This document shows, in pieces, positions 8,944 to 17,328 of a stretch of DNA of 64,000 bases. The DNA is from Hymenobacter roseosalivarius DSM 11622. GTDB lineage: Bacteria; Bacteroidota; Bacteroidia; Cytophagales; Hymenobacteraceae. The notes under the pieces were generated by a model. It had not been told where the DNA came from and did no database searches. It worked only from the letters and a program-made list of their open reading frames with translations. The first letter of the stretch is position 1; each line of letters starts with the position of its first letter. The position numbers and the translations under genes were made by a program. The stretch is taken from assembly GCF_900176135.1 (NCBI RefSeq), contig NZ_FWWW01000047.1, positions 55,682 through 119,681 of the forward strand. The letters are read 5' to 3'.

Positions 8944-9210
8944 ATGCTCCGATTCATTTCCTGTCAGCAAGCCACCCTGCTCATCGAGCAGCGCGCCGAT
9001 GCCCCCCTGGCGCGTGCCGACCACAACAGCCTCTGGCTGCACCTGCGCTATTGCCCCTACTGCAACCGCTACGCCCGGCAAACGGCACTTATCAGTCGGT
9101 TGGCGCAGGCTGCCGCCGCCGCCGACCAGCCGGGCCTGTCGGCCGAGGCCCGGCAGCGCATCCGGCAGCGCCTGTCCGACGCCGAGCCGGGGGGCGAAAA
9201 AAACGCCTGA
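8944..9210 (+). CDS. Small zinc-finger anti-sigma-like protein
   Basis: 88 residues from the ATG at 8944. It contains a Cys near residue 6 and the zinc-anti-sigma signature H-x3-C-x2-C (LHLRYCPYCNRYARQ, residues about 31-45), then an amphipathic Ala/Arg-rich C-terminal half. No membrane segment is present, so it would be a soluble, cytoplasmic redox-sensing anti-sigma factor rather than a membrane one. The gene lies 48 nt after the ECF sigma stop in the same direction, the normal sigma/anti-sigma arrangement. Oxidation of the zinc Cys pair would release the sigma factor, as established for ZAS proteins such as RsrA; here that is inference. Confidence 0.75.
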   Translation: MLRFISCQQATLLIEQRADAPLARADHNSLWLHLRYCPYCNRYARQTALISRLAQAAAAADQPGLSAEARQRIRQRLSDAEPGGEKNA

Positions 9211-9303
9211 ATGTTTTCAGTCTTCCGGTGTAAGGCGCGAAAGACCGGCGCGTCTATCCTCCCGAAACCAACTTTTACATCCTTCCCCTTTTTTCTGAAA
9301 CTC

Positions 9304-9618
9304 ATGAAAAGCGCCTCCATCTCCGCCGCCCAAACCAGGTTGTTTGGCATCACTTTGTTTGTTGGCTGCCTGCTGGCGGCCCCGCTTACTAACGTGGCTT
9401 TCGCCCAGGGCGATAAAAAAGAAACCAGTAAATCCGGCAAGATGGCCGACGGTAAAATGGCTGATGGGAAGATGAATGACGGTAAGATGACGGACGGCAA
9501 GATGGTCGATGGCAAGATGAATGATAGCAAGATGAGTGCCTCGAAAATGGCCAAGCCTACCAAAAAAGGGGCGAAGGCCAAGATGGCCGACGACAAGATG
9601 AGTCACGACAAAATGTAA
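9304..9618 (+). CDS. Secreted methionine-rich pentapeptide-repeat protein
   Basis: 104 residues from the ATG at 9304. Residues 1-35 form a signal peptide ending VAFAQ. The mature part is built of KM-x-DG pentapeptides (KMADG, KMADG, KMNDG, KMTDG, KMVDG, KMNDS) followed by looser KMSAS, AKMADDKM and SHDKM units: about eleven Met in roughly 65 residues, no Cys and no aromatic residues. It resembles the family named pentapeptide MXKDX repeat protein, whose function is not established. Met residues could act as sacrificial oxidant targets repaired by methionine sulfoxide reductase, as proposed for MrpX in Azospira. The order ECF sigma, anti-sigma, Met-rich protein, MsrA supports that idea (inference). 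A terminator hairpin follows at 9695. Confidence 0.8.
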   Translation: MKSASISAAQTRLFGITLFVGCLLAAPLTNVAFAQGDKKETSKSGKMADGKMADGKMNDGKMTDGKMVDGKMNDSKMSASKMAKPTKKGAKAKMADDKMSHDKM

Positions 9619-9694
9619 GGGACGCTGGAAGCACGGCCGTCTGGTCGTGCTTCCTGAGCCTTTACCCGGCAGCGCCGACAGCTTGATTACCGGG

Positions 9695-9717
9695 AAAGCG
9701 GCGGAAGCCGCTTTTTT
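9695..9717 (+). terminator. Rho-independent terminator after the Met-rich gene
   Basis: Stem AAAGCGGC / GCCGCTTT with a GGAA tetraloop, then a run of T. It separates the sigma/anti-sigma/Met-rich unit from msrA, which begins within 10 nt downstream, so msrA may depend on read-through. Confidence 0.75.
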
Positions 9718-9723
9718 GGGTTC

Positions 9724-10269
9724 GTGGGTGAGCGGCCAGAGCGGAGCATTCCCCGGAGCCGGGCACAAACGCCCGGCCCGGCCGGCCCTGCGCCCAAAGA
9801 CCTGCACGGTCTGGCCGTGGCCACGTTTGCCGGGGGCTGTTTCTGGAGCCACGAAGAAACCTTCGAGGAGGTGCGCGGCGTGGCGGCCGTCGTGGCGGGC
9901 TACGCCGGCGGCACCACCAAAAACCCGCGCTACAAGGACGTGGGCGGCGGCCAGACCGGCCACGCCGAAGCCGTGCAGGTGTATTACAATCCGCGGCAGG
10001 TGAGCTACCAGCAGTTGCTCGACGTGTTTTTTCTGGGCGCGCACAACCCTACCGAGCTAAACCGCCAGGGCCCCGACGCAGGCTCCGAGTACCGCTCGGT
10101 GGCCTTTTACCGCACCCCGCAGGAGAGGCAGCTCATCGCGGCCACCATCCGGCGGCTGGACGCGGCCCGACACTACCCCGCCCCCATAGTGACGCAGATA
10201 ACGGCTTTCACCGCGTTCTGGCCGGCCGAAGACTACCACCAGGGCTACTACCGCCTCCACCCTGGTTAG
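9724..10269 (+). CDS. msrA: Peptide-methionine (S)-S-oxide reductase MsrA, cut short by an in-frame TAG
   Basis: The frame opens at GTG 9724; the conserved domain begins at about residue 31 (LAVATFAGGCFWSHEETF) with the catalytic Cys at about 39. Further MsrA motifs are VAGYAGGTTKNPRYKDV, TGHAEAVQVYY, EYRSVAFY and AEDYHQGYYRLHPG. The enzyme reduces methionine-S-sulfoxide in proteins. Right after HPG the codon is TAG, but the same frame continues GYIDHVSRPKVEKFRKAF, the normal MsrA C-terminus, to a second TAG at 10354-10356. A CAG-to-TAG change is the simplest explanation. The N-terminus lacks an obvious signal and its start lies against a terminator, so this may be a recent pseudogene. Substrates may include the Met-rich protein next door. 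Confidence 0.8.
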   Translation: MGERPERSIPRSRAQTPGPAGPAPKDLHGLAVATFAGGCFWSHEETFEEVRGVAAVVAGYAGGTTKNPRYKDVGGGQTGHAEAVQVYYNPRQVSYQQLLDVFFLGAHNPTELNRQGPDAGSEYRSVAFYRTPQERQLIAATIRRLDAARHYPAPIVTQITAFTAFWPAEDYHQGYYRLHPG

Positions 10270-10356
10270 GGCTACATCGACCACGTATCGCGGCCTAAAG
10301 TGGAGAAGTTTCGTAAGGCTTTTCCGGGCCTGCTCAAACCCGCCGACGCGCTGTAG
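10270..10356 (+). other. In-frame C-terminal remainder of msrA after the premature stop
   Basis: 28 codons in the frame of msrA encode GYIDHVSRPKVEKFRK and a short tail ending ADAL, then TAG. The PKVEKFRK word is a standard C-terminal MsrA motif, which shows that the ancestral gene ended at 10356. Confidence 0.8.
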
Positions 10357-10432
10357 CCGCCCGGCCGCTGGCCCGCCCGATGCCGCGGGCTACCTTTACG
10401 GCTTCTTGATCTGCCAACTTTTCCTTTAAAAT

Positions 10433-11041
10433 ATGAATGATACGTTTCGGGCCGCCGCTTTCGGGCTGTTGCTGCTTGGTCCGGTAGCCGCCCAGGCGCA
10501 AACAGCTCCGGCCGCGCTTTCGGCCACGGCGATGAAAGTGGGCGAGCGGGCGCCGGCCTTCAAAGGCAAAGACGCCAATGGCCAAGAGGTGGAGCTGAGC
10601 AAGCTGCTAAAAAAGGGCCCCGTGGTGCTGTATTTTTACCGGGGCCAGTGGTGCCCGTACTGTAACAAGCAGCTCAGCCAGCTGCAGGACTCGCTTCAGC
10701 TGCTCACGGCCAGAGGCGCGCAGGTGGTGGTCGTGTCGCCGGAAACGCAGCAGAACATCGACAAGACGGTGGCGAAAACCAAGGCCTCGTTCCCGATTAT
10801 CCACGACCAGAGCTTCGCCATCATGAAAGCCTACGGCACGGCCTTTACCGTGGACGAGGCCACGGCCCGCAAGTACCAGGGCTTCGGCCTGGATCTGAAG
10901 CAGGCCAACGGAGCCCAGGCCAACGTGCTGCCCGTGCCCGCCACCTACGTTATCGGTCAGGACGGCAGGATCAGGTTTGCTTACTTCAACTCTGACTACC
11001 GCCAGCGCGTCACGGTGAAGCAGGTATTGCAGGCACTGTAG
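10433..11041 (+). CDS. Secreted peroxiredoxin-like (AhpC/TSA, thioredoxin-fold) protein
   Basis: 202 residues with a signal peptide (AAFGLLLLGPVAAQAQ). After residue 35 the AhpC/TSA fold is clear: KVGERAPAFKGKDANG, VLYFYRGQWCPYC with Cys74 and Cys77, VVVVSPETQQNIDK, PVPATYVIGQDGRI. The WCPYC pair is characteristic of the peroxiredoxin-like group rather than of classical typical 2-Cys Prx. The likely role is reduction of peroxides or disulfides outside the cytoplasm with a thiol partner. It follows msrA by 76 nt and ends in a shared bidirectional terminator, completing the oxidant-defence block. Confidence 0.85.
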   Translation: MNDTFRAAAFGLLLLGPVAAQAQTAPAALSATAMKVGERAPAFKGKDANGQEVELSKLLKKGPVVLYFYRGQWCPYCNKQLSQLQDSLQLLTARGAQVVVVSPETQQNIDKTVAKTKASFPIIHDQSFAIMKAYGTAFTVDEATARKYQGFGLDLKQANGAQANVLPVPATYVIGQDGRIRFAYFNSDYRQRVTVKQVLQAL

Positions 11042-11061
11042 ATTCTTGTCTGGATTCAGCT

Positions 11062-11097
11062 AAAAAAGCCCCCCGGAGCTGCTCTGGGGGCTTTTTT
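11062..11097. terminator. Bidirectional terminator, GCCCCCC type
   Basis: AAAAAAGCCCCC and GGGGGCTTTTTT arms around a short loop, between the convergent peroxiredoxin-like gene and galT. Each arm carries the window-wide GGGGGGC-A/T motif (one arm with five G). Confidence 0.85.
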
Positions 11098-11158
11098 GTG
11101 CGTGTGCGGACGTTGGTCTCCCGCGCAGGAGCGCGGTGTGCTGAGGGGCGCTGGTCTT

Positions 11159-12208
11159 TTAGGGGGTGGCCTGCTTGTAATGCACACCCGGTAAACCGCG
11201 CAGGCGCTCGGCGGCAAACTCGGGCGTCACGTCGCGCTGGGGGTTGGCCAGTAATTCGTAGCCCACCATAAACTTGCGCACCGTGGCCGAGCGCAGCAGG
11301 GGCGGGAAGAAGTGCATGTGCAGGTGCCAGCTTTCGTGGGCCTGGCCGTCGGTGGGGCGCTGGTGCAGGCCAGCGGAGTAGGGGAAGGAAATCTCGAACA
11401 GGTTGTCGTAGCGAATGGTAAGCTGGCGCAGAATGGCGGCAAACGCATCTTTCTCCTCGCTGGTCAGCTGCTCGATGCTGGCTACGTGGCGGCGCGGCGC
11501 GACCAGGGTCTCGTAGGGCCATACGGCCCAGAAGGGCACCAGGGCCACGAAATGCTCATTTTTAAGCACCAAACGGGCTTTCTCCCTCAGCTCTATTTCC
11601 AGGTAAGCGCTGAGCAGGCTGCGGCCGTGCTCGGCGAAATAAGCGGCCTGCTGCACCGTTTCCTTGGCCGGGTCGGCGGGCACGGTGCGCTGGGCCCAGA
11701 TCTGGCCGTGCGGATGGGGGTTGCTGGCCCCCATCATCGCGCCTTTGTTCTCAAATATCTGCACGTAGTTGATGTCCGGGCGGGCACCCAGCTCCTGGTA
11801 TTGCTCTACCCACAGGTCTACCACGTTGCGAATGGCCGATTCGTCCATCTCCGGTAAGGTCAGGTCGTGGCGGGGCGAGAAGCAGATGACGCGTGCCACC
11901 CCCGATTCGGCTTCGGCACGCAGCAGGCCGCCCACGCTTACCTCGCCCACGGGCGCATCGGCCTGCAGGGCGGCAAAGTCGTTGGCAAAGACGAACGTGC
12001 TGTCGTACTGGGGGTTCACGATGCCCCCCACGCGGGTGTTGCCGGGGCAGAGATAGCAGGTAGGGTCGTAGGTGGGCCGTTCATCGGGCTGTTTCTCTTC
12101 CTGCTGCCCCTGCCAGGGCCGCTTGGAGCGGTGGGGAGACACCAGTATCCACTCGCCCGAGAGCGGGTTGTAGCGGCGGTGCGAGTGTTCGGCGGTATCA
12201 AAGGTCAT
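11159..12208 (-). CDS. galT: Galactose-1-phosphate uridylyltransferase
   Basis: 349 residues. The protein transfers UMP between UDP-glucose and galactose-1-phosphate in the Leloir pathway (cytoplasm). Visible family features are [17 protein letters not shown] at 11-27, the zinc pair CYLCPGN at 51-57, [20 protein letters not shown] with the uridylylated His at about 167, and HLHMHFFPP near the C-terminus. The ATG at 12208 is preceded by galK about 100 nt upstream on the same strand, so galK-galT form an operon in which galK is first. Length is normal for the family. Confidence 0.95.
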   Translation of the reverse strand: MTFDTAEHSHRRYNPLSGEWILVSPHRSKRPWQGQQEEKQPDERPTYDPTCYLCPGNTRVGGIVNPQYDSTFVFANDFAALQADAPVGEVSVGGLLRAEAESGVARVICFSPRHDLTLPEMDESAIRNVVDLWVEQYQELGARPDINYVQIFENKGAMMGASNPHPHGQIWAQRTVPADPAKETVQQAAYFAEHGRSLLSAYLEIELREKARLVLKNEHFVALVPFWAVWPYETLVAPRRHVASIEQLTSEEKDAFAAILRQLTIRYDNLFEISFPYSAGLHQRPTDGQAHESWHLHMHFFPPLLRSATVRKFMVGYELLANPQRDVTPEFAAERLRGLPGVHYKQATP

Positions 12209-12308
12209 GGCAAAAAGCAGATTAAGATTCAGCGATAAACAGCAGATAGTCGAAGCCTCAGGCAGGTGAGTATGCTGGCTAATGGGTGCTGGGGGGCTTT
12301 TCTGCCGG

Positions 12309-13481
12309 CTAGCTGCCGGCTGATACGGTCTCTATTGCCTCCACGCCATCCACGATAATAGCCTGATACGTTTCGAGGGATAAGTTCAGCTCCCGCTGGT
12401 ACCCAGCCGTCATACGCTCCACGAAGTTCTCTACCTGCGCAACTTCCACCAGATTGATGGTGCAGCCGCCAAAGCCGCCCCCCATCATCCGAGCGCCCAA
12501 TACGCCGGGTGCATCCTTTGCCAGCTCCACCAATACATCCAACTCCCGGCAGCTTACTTCGTACTTGTCGCGCAGGCCGGCGTGCGAGCCGTACATCTCC
12601 TGGCCAAACGCGGGCATATCGCCTGCCAGCAAATGCTGGCAAGCCGCCTCTACCCGCAGGTTTTCCTCTACTACATACGAGCAGCGCCGGTACAGCACAT
12701 CGCCCAGCTCGGCGCGGTGCTCTTCCAGCTGCTGGAGAGTTGCGTCGCGCAGGGTATTCACCTTCGGATAATGCTTTTGCAGCAAAGCCACGCCCTGCTC
12801 GCACTCCAGCCGCCGATTGTTGTACTCGGAGCTGGCCAGCGAGTGTTTCACGCCGGTGTTGCAAAGAATGAGGTGATAGGCGGTGGTATCAAAGGGAAAG
12901 TATTCGTAATCGAGCGAGCGGCAATCGAGGCGAATTACGTGGCCTGCCCGCCCGTGCAAGCTGGCAAACTGGTCCATCAGGCCGCTTTTTACGCCCGCAA
13001 ACTCATGCTCGGCGGCTTGGCCCATATGCGCCAGCTCCAGCCGGTCAAATTTGCCCCCCAACAGCTTATTCAGGGCAAACGCCAGTCCGCACTCCACTGC
13101 TGCCGACGATGACATGCCGGCCCCAATCGGAATATTGCCGCCAAACACGCAGTCGAAGCCGGGTACCTTCAGGCCTCTGCGCTGCAGCTGGGCTACTACA
13201 CCCTTTATATAGTTGGCCCACTGCACCTCACCGGGCTTTACCTCCTCCGTCAACGAGAACTCACAGCTCTCATGCAAATCGTGTGCAATGAGGTGAGCGG
13301 TATCCGTATTATTCAGGCCTACGGCGAAGTGAATCTCCTTATCCACGGCCGCCGGCAACACAAAGCCAGCGTTATAATCGGTGTGCTCACCAATCAGATT
13401 AACCCGGCCGGGCGCTCGTACCAAAAGTGAAGCGTGCCCGAAGTGGCGTTGGAAAGCAGCGGATACAGATTGAGTTAACAT
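12309..13481 (-). CDS. galK: Galactokinase
   Basis: 390 residues; phosphorylates galactose at C1 with ATP, first step of the Leloir pathway. GHMP-kinase signatures are present in order: [15 protein letters not shown] (galactokinase signature, residues about 24-38), [18 protein letters not shown] (ATP loop, about 119-136), and [17 protein letters not shown] near the C-terminus. A LacI-type near-palindrome lies about 80 bp upstream of the ATG at 13481. The same core occurs before susC, so galactose kinase expression may be tied to import of a galactose-containing polysaccharide (inference). Confidence 0.96.
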   Translation of the reverse strand: MLTQSVSAAFQRHFGHASLLVRAPGRVNLIGEHTDYNAGFVLPAAVDKEIHFAVGLNNTDTAHLIAHDLHESCEFSLTEEVKPGEVQWANYIKGVVAQLQRRGLKVPGFDCVFGGNIPIGAGMSSSAAVECGLAFALNKLLGGKFDRLELAHMGQAAEHEFAGVKSGLMDQFASLHGRAGHVIRLDCRSLDYEYFPFDTTAYHLILCNTGVKHSLASSEYNNRRLECEQGVALLQKHYPKVNTLRDATLQQLEEHRAELGDVLYRRCSYVVEENLRVEAACQHLLAGDMPAFGQEMYGSHAGLRDKYEVSCRELDVLVELAKDAPGVLGARMMGGGFGGCTINLVEVAQVENFVERMTAGYQRELNLSLETYQAIIVDGVEAIETVSAGS

Positions 13482-13559
13482 AAGTGCGTGCGGCTAGAAA
13501 TGAAACAGAAATGGATGGAGGTGAGATCAGCCATAAAGGTGAAAAATGAGTACGAAAAA

Positions 13560-13573
13560 CGCAAACGATTGCG
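13560..13573. promoter_or_regulatory. LacI-family operator candidate upstream of galK
   Basis: CGCAAACGATTGCG: palindromic except the two central-flanking bases (A/T mismatch), same core as the sites at 2694 and 14114. It lies about 80 bp upstream of the galK start on the minus strand. Confidence 0.6.
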
Positions 13574-14113
13574 TTATCTAATTCCCGCTAAAATTTGCTT
13601 TACCCTCTCATTTAGTCAGTGTGGTGCAACGCAATATAATGTTCAACAGTCCATGTATTATAAATCGAGTAATGAACCATGCTTTTACATATCGGTCTAA
13701 CTTGCTTCTCTAAGTAAAAGCTTGACGAATAAAGTTTTATATGCAAAATAGAGGGTTCTAAAGGGCCTACGCAGAAGCTGGTTACAGCAGTGCTAACGCT
13801 ATTATTTCTAAGCTATACGAATAGTAGGCACTTTAAACGTATTCAGGCAATAGACGGATACTGTATCATAAGTCTAGCTCAATATTGTGCAGAAATTTCC
13901 GCTAACAATTTTATAGTTAGATAGTTTGGCTTGTAAGAATTGAATGCTTTCCTTTGGTATTAGTGTAATTTCAGGTTAATCTTATGTTTCTTTACCGGAC
14001 GTAAATGCATGTATCAGCGCACTTACCTTTAAGCCCTGCTGCCAATGCCAACAAGCTTTTCAGCGTAACCCAGGATAATTGATCTATGGCGAAGCTGATT
14101 TTTTTGTTAGTTA

Positions 14114-14133
14114 TTCCGCAAACGTTTGCGGAA
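14114..14133. promoter_or_regulatory. LacI-family operator candidate at the susC promoter
   Basis: A perfect 20-bp palindrome, TTCCGCAAACGTTTGCGGAA. It occupies the -33 region just upstream of the TAAATTTG -7 element, so a bound repressor would block RNA polymerase directly. Confidence 0.8.
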
Positions 14134-14141
14134 ACTATGTT

Positions 14142-14149
14142 TAAATTTG
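14142..14149 (+). promoter_or_regulatory. Bacteroidota -7 promoter element for susC
   Basis: TAAATTTG matches TAnnTTTG. The -33 position is covered by the operator and has no good TTTG at normal spacing, which suggests an activator-dependent or intrinsically weak promoter. Confidence 0.55.
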
Positions 14150-14205
14150 GCCTTAGACTTCTTGCTTACACTTGCCCATCATTTCCCACCACCTAATCTT
14201 TTCAT

Positions 14206-17200
14206 ATGAAAAAGCCCGTACCCAAACTGCGTTGGCTCGCTATTCCAGCGCTTCTATGTTCCTTGCCGCTGACTGTGGCCGCTGAAGCCAGTGCCGCGGC
14301 CAGTGTTCGTGCGGCACTGCCTTATGCAGTACTCCAAGCGGCCGATATTACGATCAGTGGTCGCGTCACCGATGAAAAAGGCGAAGGCCTCCCCGGCGTG
14401 AATGTGGTAGTGAAAGGCACCACCAATGGCACGCAAACCGATGTAGATGGCCGTTATACCATCACCGCTCCCGACAATGCCACTTTAGTAATTTCCTATG
14501 TAGGCTACACGCCTAGAGAACTAGCTGTGGGAGGCCGTACTACCATTGACGTGCCGCTAGCGCCCGATGCGCAGTCGTTGAACGAAGTAGTAATAGTTGG
14601 TTACCTCACCCAGAACCGTCAGGACGTAACGGGCTCGGTAGCTTCAGTTTCTGCCGAAGATATCCGGCGGGCCCCCGTAGCTACCGTGACCGAAGCTATT
14701 CAGGGCCGCTTGCCCGGCGTAACGGTTACCAGCTCTGGTCAGCCCGGCCAAGCGTCGAACGTCAACGTGCGCGGTATTGGCACGCTGGGAGGTACCAGCA
14801 GCGGCCCACTTTACATCGTCGACGGTCTGTGGACTGATAACGTGCGCGATTTCAACCCGGCCGACGCTGAATCGGTACAGGTGTTGAAAGATGCCGCTTC
14901 CCTGGCCGCTTATGGCTCGCGGGGCGCTAATGGCGTGGTAATCATCACGACGCGTAAAGGTCGTGCCGGTACTCCCGCCATTACGTTTAATGGCTACACT
15001 GGCGTGCAGAACATTGCGAAGCGCTATGACCTGATGGGCGCGCAAGAGTGGGCAGAAGTGAATAACCTGGCGTATGAGAATGCTGGTTTGAGGCGTCAGC
15101 CCGCGTCCAATCAGCTTACGGGCACCGATACTGACTGGCAGGATGAGCTATTTCAAACGGGGCGAATTCAGGATTATAACCTTGGTTTTTCGGGCGGTAA
15201 TGAGTCGTCGAACTTCCTGATCTCGGCTGGCTACTTCAACCAGAAAGGCACTATCATAGGTCCTAAGTTTGAACGCTACAGTCTGCGTCTCAACTCAGGC
15301 TTTAATCGCGGTCGTTTGCGTGTTGGGCAGAATGCCTTGCTCACCCGCGCCGATCAGGTGCGGGTAAATGGTCTGCCCTTTATTGATGTCGTTCGGCTTC
15401 CCCCAACGCTGCCCGTCCTAGATCCGGCTAATCCGGGGGGCTTTGCGTTTGGTAATTCCAACAACAGCACGTTCGGTACCAACCCAATCGCTTCCCAGGA
15501 TCTGTTGCGCAGCACCGGCCTTTCTTACCGCTTGCAAGGCAATATCTACGGCGAAGTATCCATCTTCGACTTTCTGCGCTACCGGCTCAATCTGGCGACC
15601 GAGCTGCATAACTTTCGCGATGAAGACCGGCGTAAGTTTGGGCAGCAGCGCCAGAACGCCCCCCTGGACCCGTCTTTCTTGTACCAGGGTCGGGGCAGTG
15701 AGCTGTTCCTGATGGCGGAGAACACCCTGACGTTTGATCAGAGCTTTGGCAATAATAACGTGACAGCCGTAGTTGGCTACTCGGAGCAGAAAAACACGTT
15801 CGAGATATCGCGCGCCACCAACCGGGGCTATGGCACCGGCCCTACGTATTACTGGTCGTTAGATGCTGGCTCTCAGAATCCGGCCGTAAGTGGCGGCACC
15901 GATACTTGGACCAAGCGTTCTTATTTTGCTCAGGTAACTTACGATTATAACCAGCGCTACTTGCTCACAGCGGCCTATCGTCGCGACGGCTCTTCCCGTT
16001 TCAGCCCCGAAAACCTGTACGGTGACTTCTACGCTGCCTCAGCTGGCTGGCGCGTTTCGGAGGAGGCTTTCTTCGATGGCATTACCGCTATCAGCAACCT
16101 GAAGGTGCGGGGCAGCTACGGACAGCTCGGCAACGATGGCTTGCCCGGCAATTACCTGTATCAGGGTTTCATCAACCCTAACGTTAACTATCCTTTTGGA
16201 ACAGCTCAAACGGTACTTAATGGCAACTCTCAGACTCAGCTAGCCAGCACCGGCATCAAATGGGAAACCAGGGCTACCACGAACATTGGCTTTGACCTAG
16301 GATTGCTGGAGGACCGGTTTACGTTCTCAGCCGACTACTATATATCGCGCACGAAAGATGCGCTGGTGAATCCTGACCCGGCCTTCTTCCTGGGCAATCA
16401 AGGAATCAACCCTTTCGTCAACCTGGGCCGCATTGAGAACCGGGGCTTCGAGTTCATTGCTAGCTACAACGAAAACCGGAGCAAGTTTCGTTACGGGGTA
16501 CAGGCAAACATGAGCACGTTGAAGAACAAAGTACTTGAGCTCACGGACGTGCCTGGCCAAGTATTCAATGCTGGCCCAGAAGGCGGTATCACTCGCACCG
16601 AAGTAGGCTACCCTGTAGGCTCGTTCTATTTGTATCAGTTCGATGGCATTTTCCAGACAGGAGATAACATTGCCAACAGTGCGCAGCCGAATGCTAAACC
16701 CGGCGACGTGCGGTACAAAGACCTGAATGGCGATGGAAGAATTAGCGAGGACGACCGGGCCCATTCCGGTAGCCCCTTCCCTAAGCTACAGTATGGTCTC
16801 AACCTTACCTCCGGGTACGGCGAATTTGATTTAGCTGTGTTCTTCCAAGGCATTGCTGGCAATGATGTGTGGAATGGCACCCGCTTCTGGACCGACCGAC
16901 TGGATGAAAATAGCGCTTATCGGAGCGACCTGAATCCGTGGACTACTACTAATCCCTCTACTACCACGCCTCGGCCGGTAAAAGAGGGTGAGTCGGCCCG
17001 CAACAACAGCCGGATTGCCTCTACGCGCTGGTTGGAGAGCGGCTCGTATCTGCGTATGAAAAACGTGCAGCTCGGCTACACGCTTCCTAAAGGAATGCTG
17101 GAGCGAGTGAAAGGGGTAGGCAGCGTGCGGGTCTACCTGACGGGCCAAAATGTGTTTACCATCACCGACTATACCGGCTACGACCCCGAAACCATCGGTG

Positions 17201-17292
17201 GTGTAACGGGCGGAGTGCTTACCCGCGGCCTCGATGAGGGCAGCTACCCCAACGTGCGCACCTTCACCGCAGGTATTCAGCTGGGTTTTTAG
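14206..17292 (+). CDS. SusC-type TonB-dependent outer-membrane receptor
   Basis: 1028 residues. A signal peptide (1-46) is followed by a carboxypeptidase-regulatory-like domain (TISGRVTDEKGEGLPGVNVVVKG region, 48-118), a TonB box with the SusC variant LNEVVIVGY (125-133), a plug domain (about 135-245, containing NVRGIGTLGG and GANGVVIITTRKG) and a 22-strand barrel to the C-terminus (FTAGIQLGF). With SusD it imports oligosaccharides across the outer membrane using TonB/ExbBD energy. No N-terminal STN domain is present, so signalling through an anti-sigma factor is not expected; control is probably by the LacI-type operator upstream. susD follows after 36 nt. Confidence 0.97.
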   Translation: MKKPVPKLRWLAIPALLCSLPLTVAAEASAAASVRAALPYAVLQAADITISGRVTDEKGEGLPGVNVVVKGTTNGTQTDVDGRYTITAPDNATLVISYVGYTPRELAVGGRTTIDVPLAPDAQSLNEVVIVGYLTQNRQDVTGSVASVSAEDIRRAPVATVTEAIQGRLPGVTVTSSGQPGQASNVNVRGIGTLGGTSSGPLYIVDGLWTDNVRDFNPADAESVQVLKDAASLAAYGSRGANGVVIITTRKGRAGTPAITFNGYTGVQNIAKRYDLMGAQEWAEVNNLAYENAGLRRQPASNQLTGTDTDWQDELFQTGRIQDYNLGFSGGNESSNFLISAGYFNQKGTIIGPKFERYSLRLNSGFNRGRLRVGQNALLTRADQVRVNGLPFIDVVRLPPTLPVLDPANPGGFAFGNSNNSTFGTNPIASQDLLRSTGLSYRLQGNIYGEVSIFDFLRYRLNLATELHNFRDEDRRKFGQQRQNAPLDPSFLYQGRGSELFLMAENTLTFDQSFGNNNVTAVVGYSEQKNTFEISRATNRGYGTGPTYYWSLDAGSQNPAVSGGTDTWTKRSYFAQVTYDYNQRYLLTAAYRRDGSSRFSPENLYGDFYAASAGWRVSEEAFFDGITAISNLKVRGSYGQLGNDGLPGNYLYQGFINPNVNYPFGTAQTVLNGNSQTQLASTGIKWETRATTNIGFDLGLLEDRFTFSADYYISRTKDALVNPDPAFFLGNQGINPFVNLGRIENRGFEFIASYNENRSKFRYGVQANMSTLKNKVLELTDVPGQVFNAGPEGGITRTEVGYPVGSFYLYQFDGIFQTGDNIANSAQPNAKPGDVRYKDLNGDGRISEDDRAHSGSPFPKLQYGLNLTSGYGEFDLAVFFQGIAGNDVWNGTRFWTDRLDENSAYRSDLNPWTTTNPSTTTPRPVKEGESARNNSRIASTRWLESGSYLRMKNVQLGYTLPKGMLERVKGVGSVRVYLTGQNVFTITDYTGYDPETIGGVTGGVLTRGLDEGSYPNVRTFTAGIQLGF

Positions 17293-17328
17293 CCCAAGGC
17301 GTTTCCTCCAACTCTCAACTGATCAGAC

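Larger units (their letters stand above)
13482..14205. other. AT-rich divergent control region between galK and susC
   Basis: 724 bp with no convincing gene; composition falls to AT-rich compared with both flanks. It carries two operator-like palindromes (13560 near galK, 14114 near susC) and a susC -7 element. A 70-codon open frame at 13488-13700 has no family features. Nothing else recognisable was seen. Confidence 0.7.

Noticed and set aside
13488..13700. 70-codon open frame upstream of galK
   Set aside because: Low-complexity, no domain or signal; it overlaps the operator region of galK, so chance is more likely.
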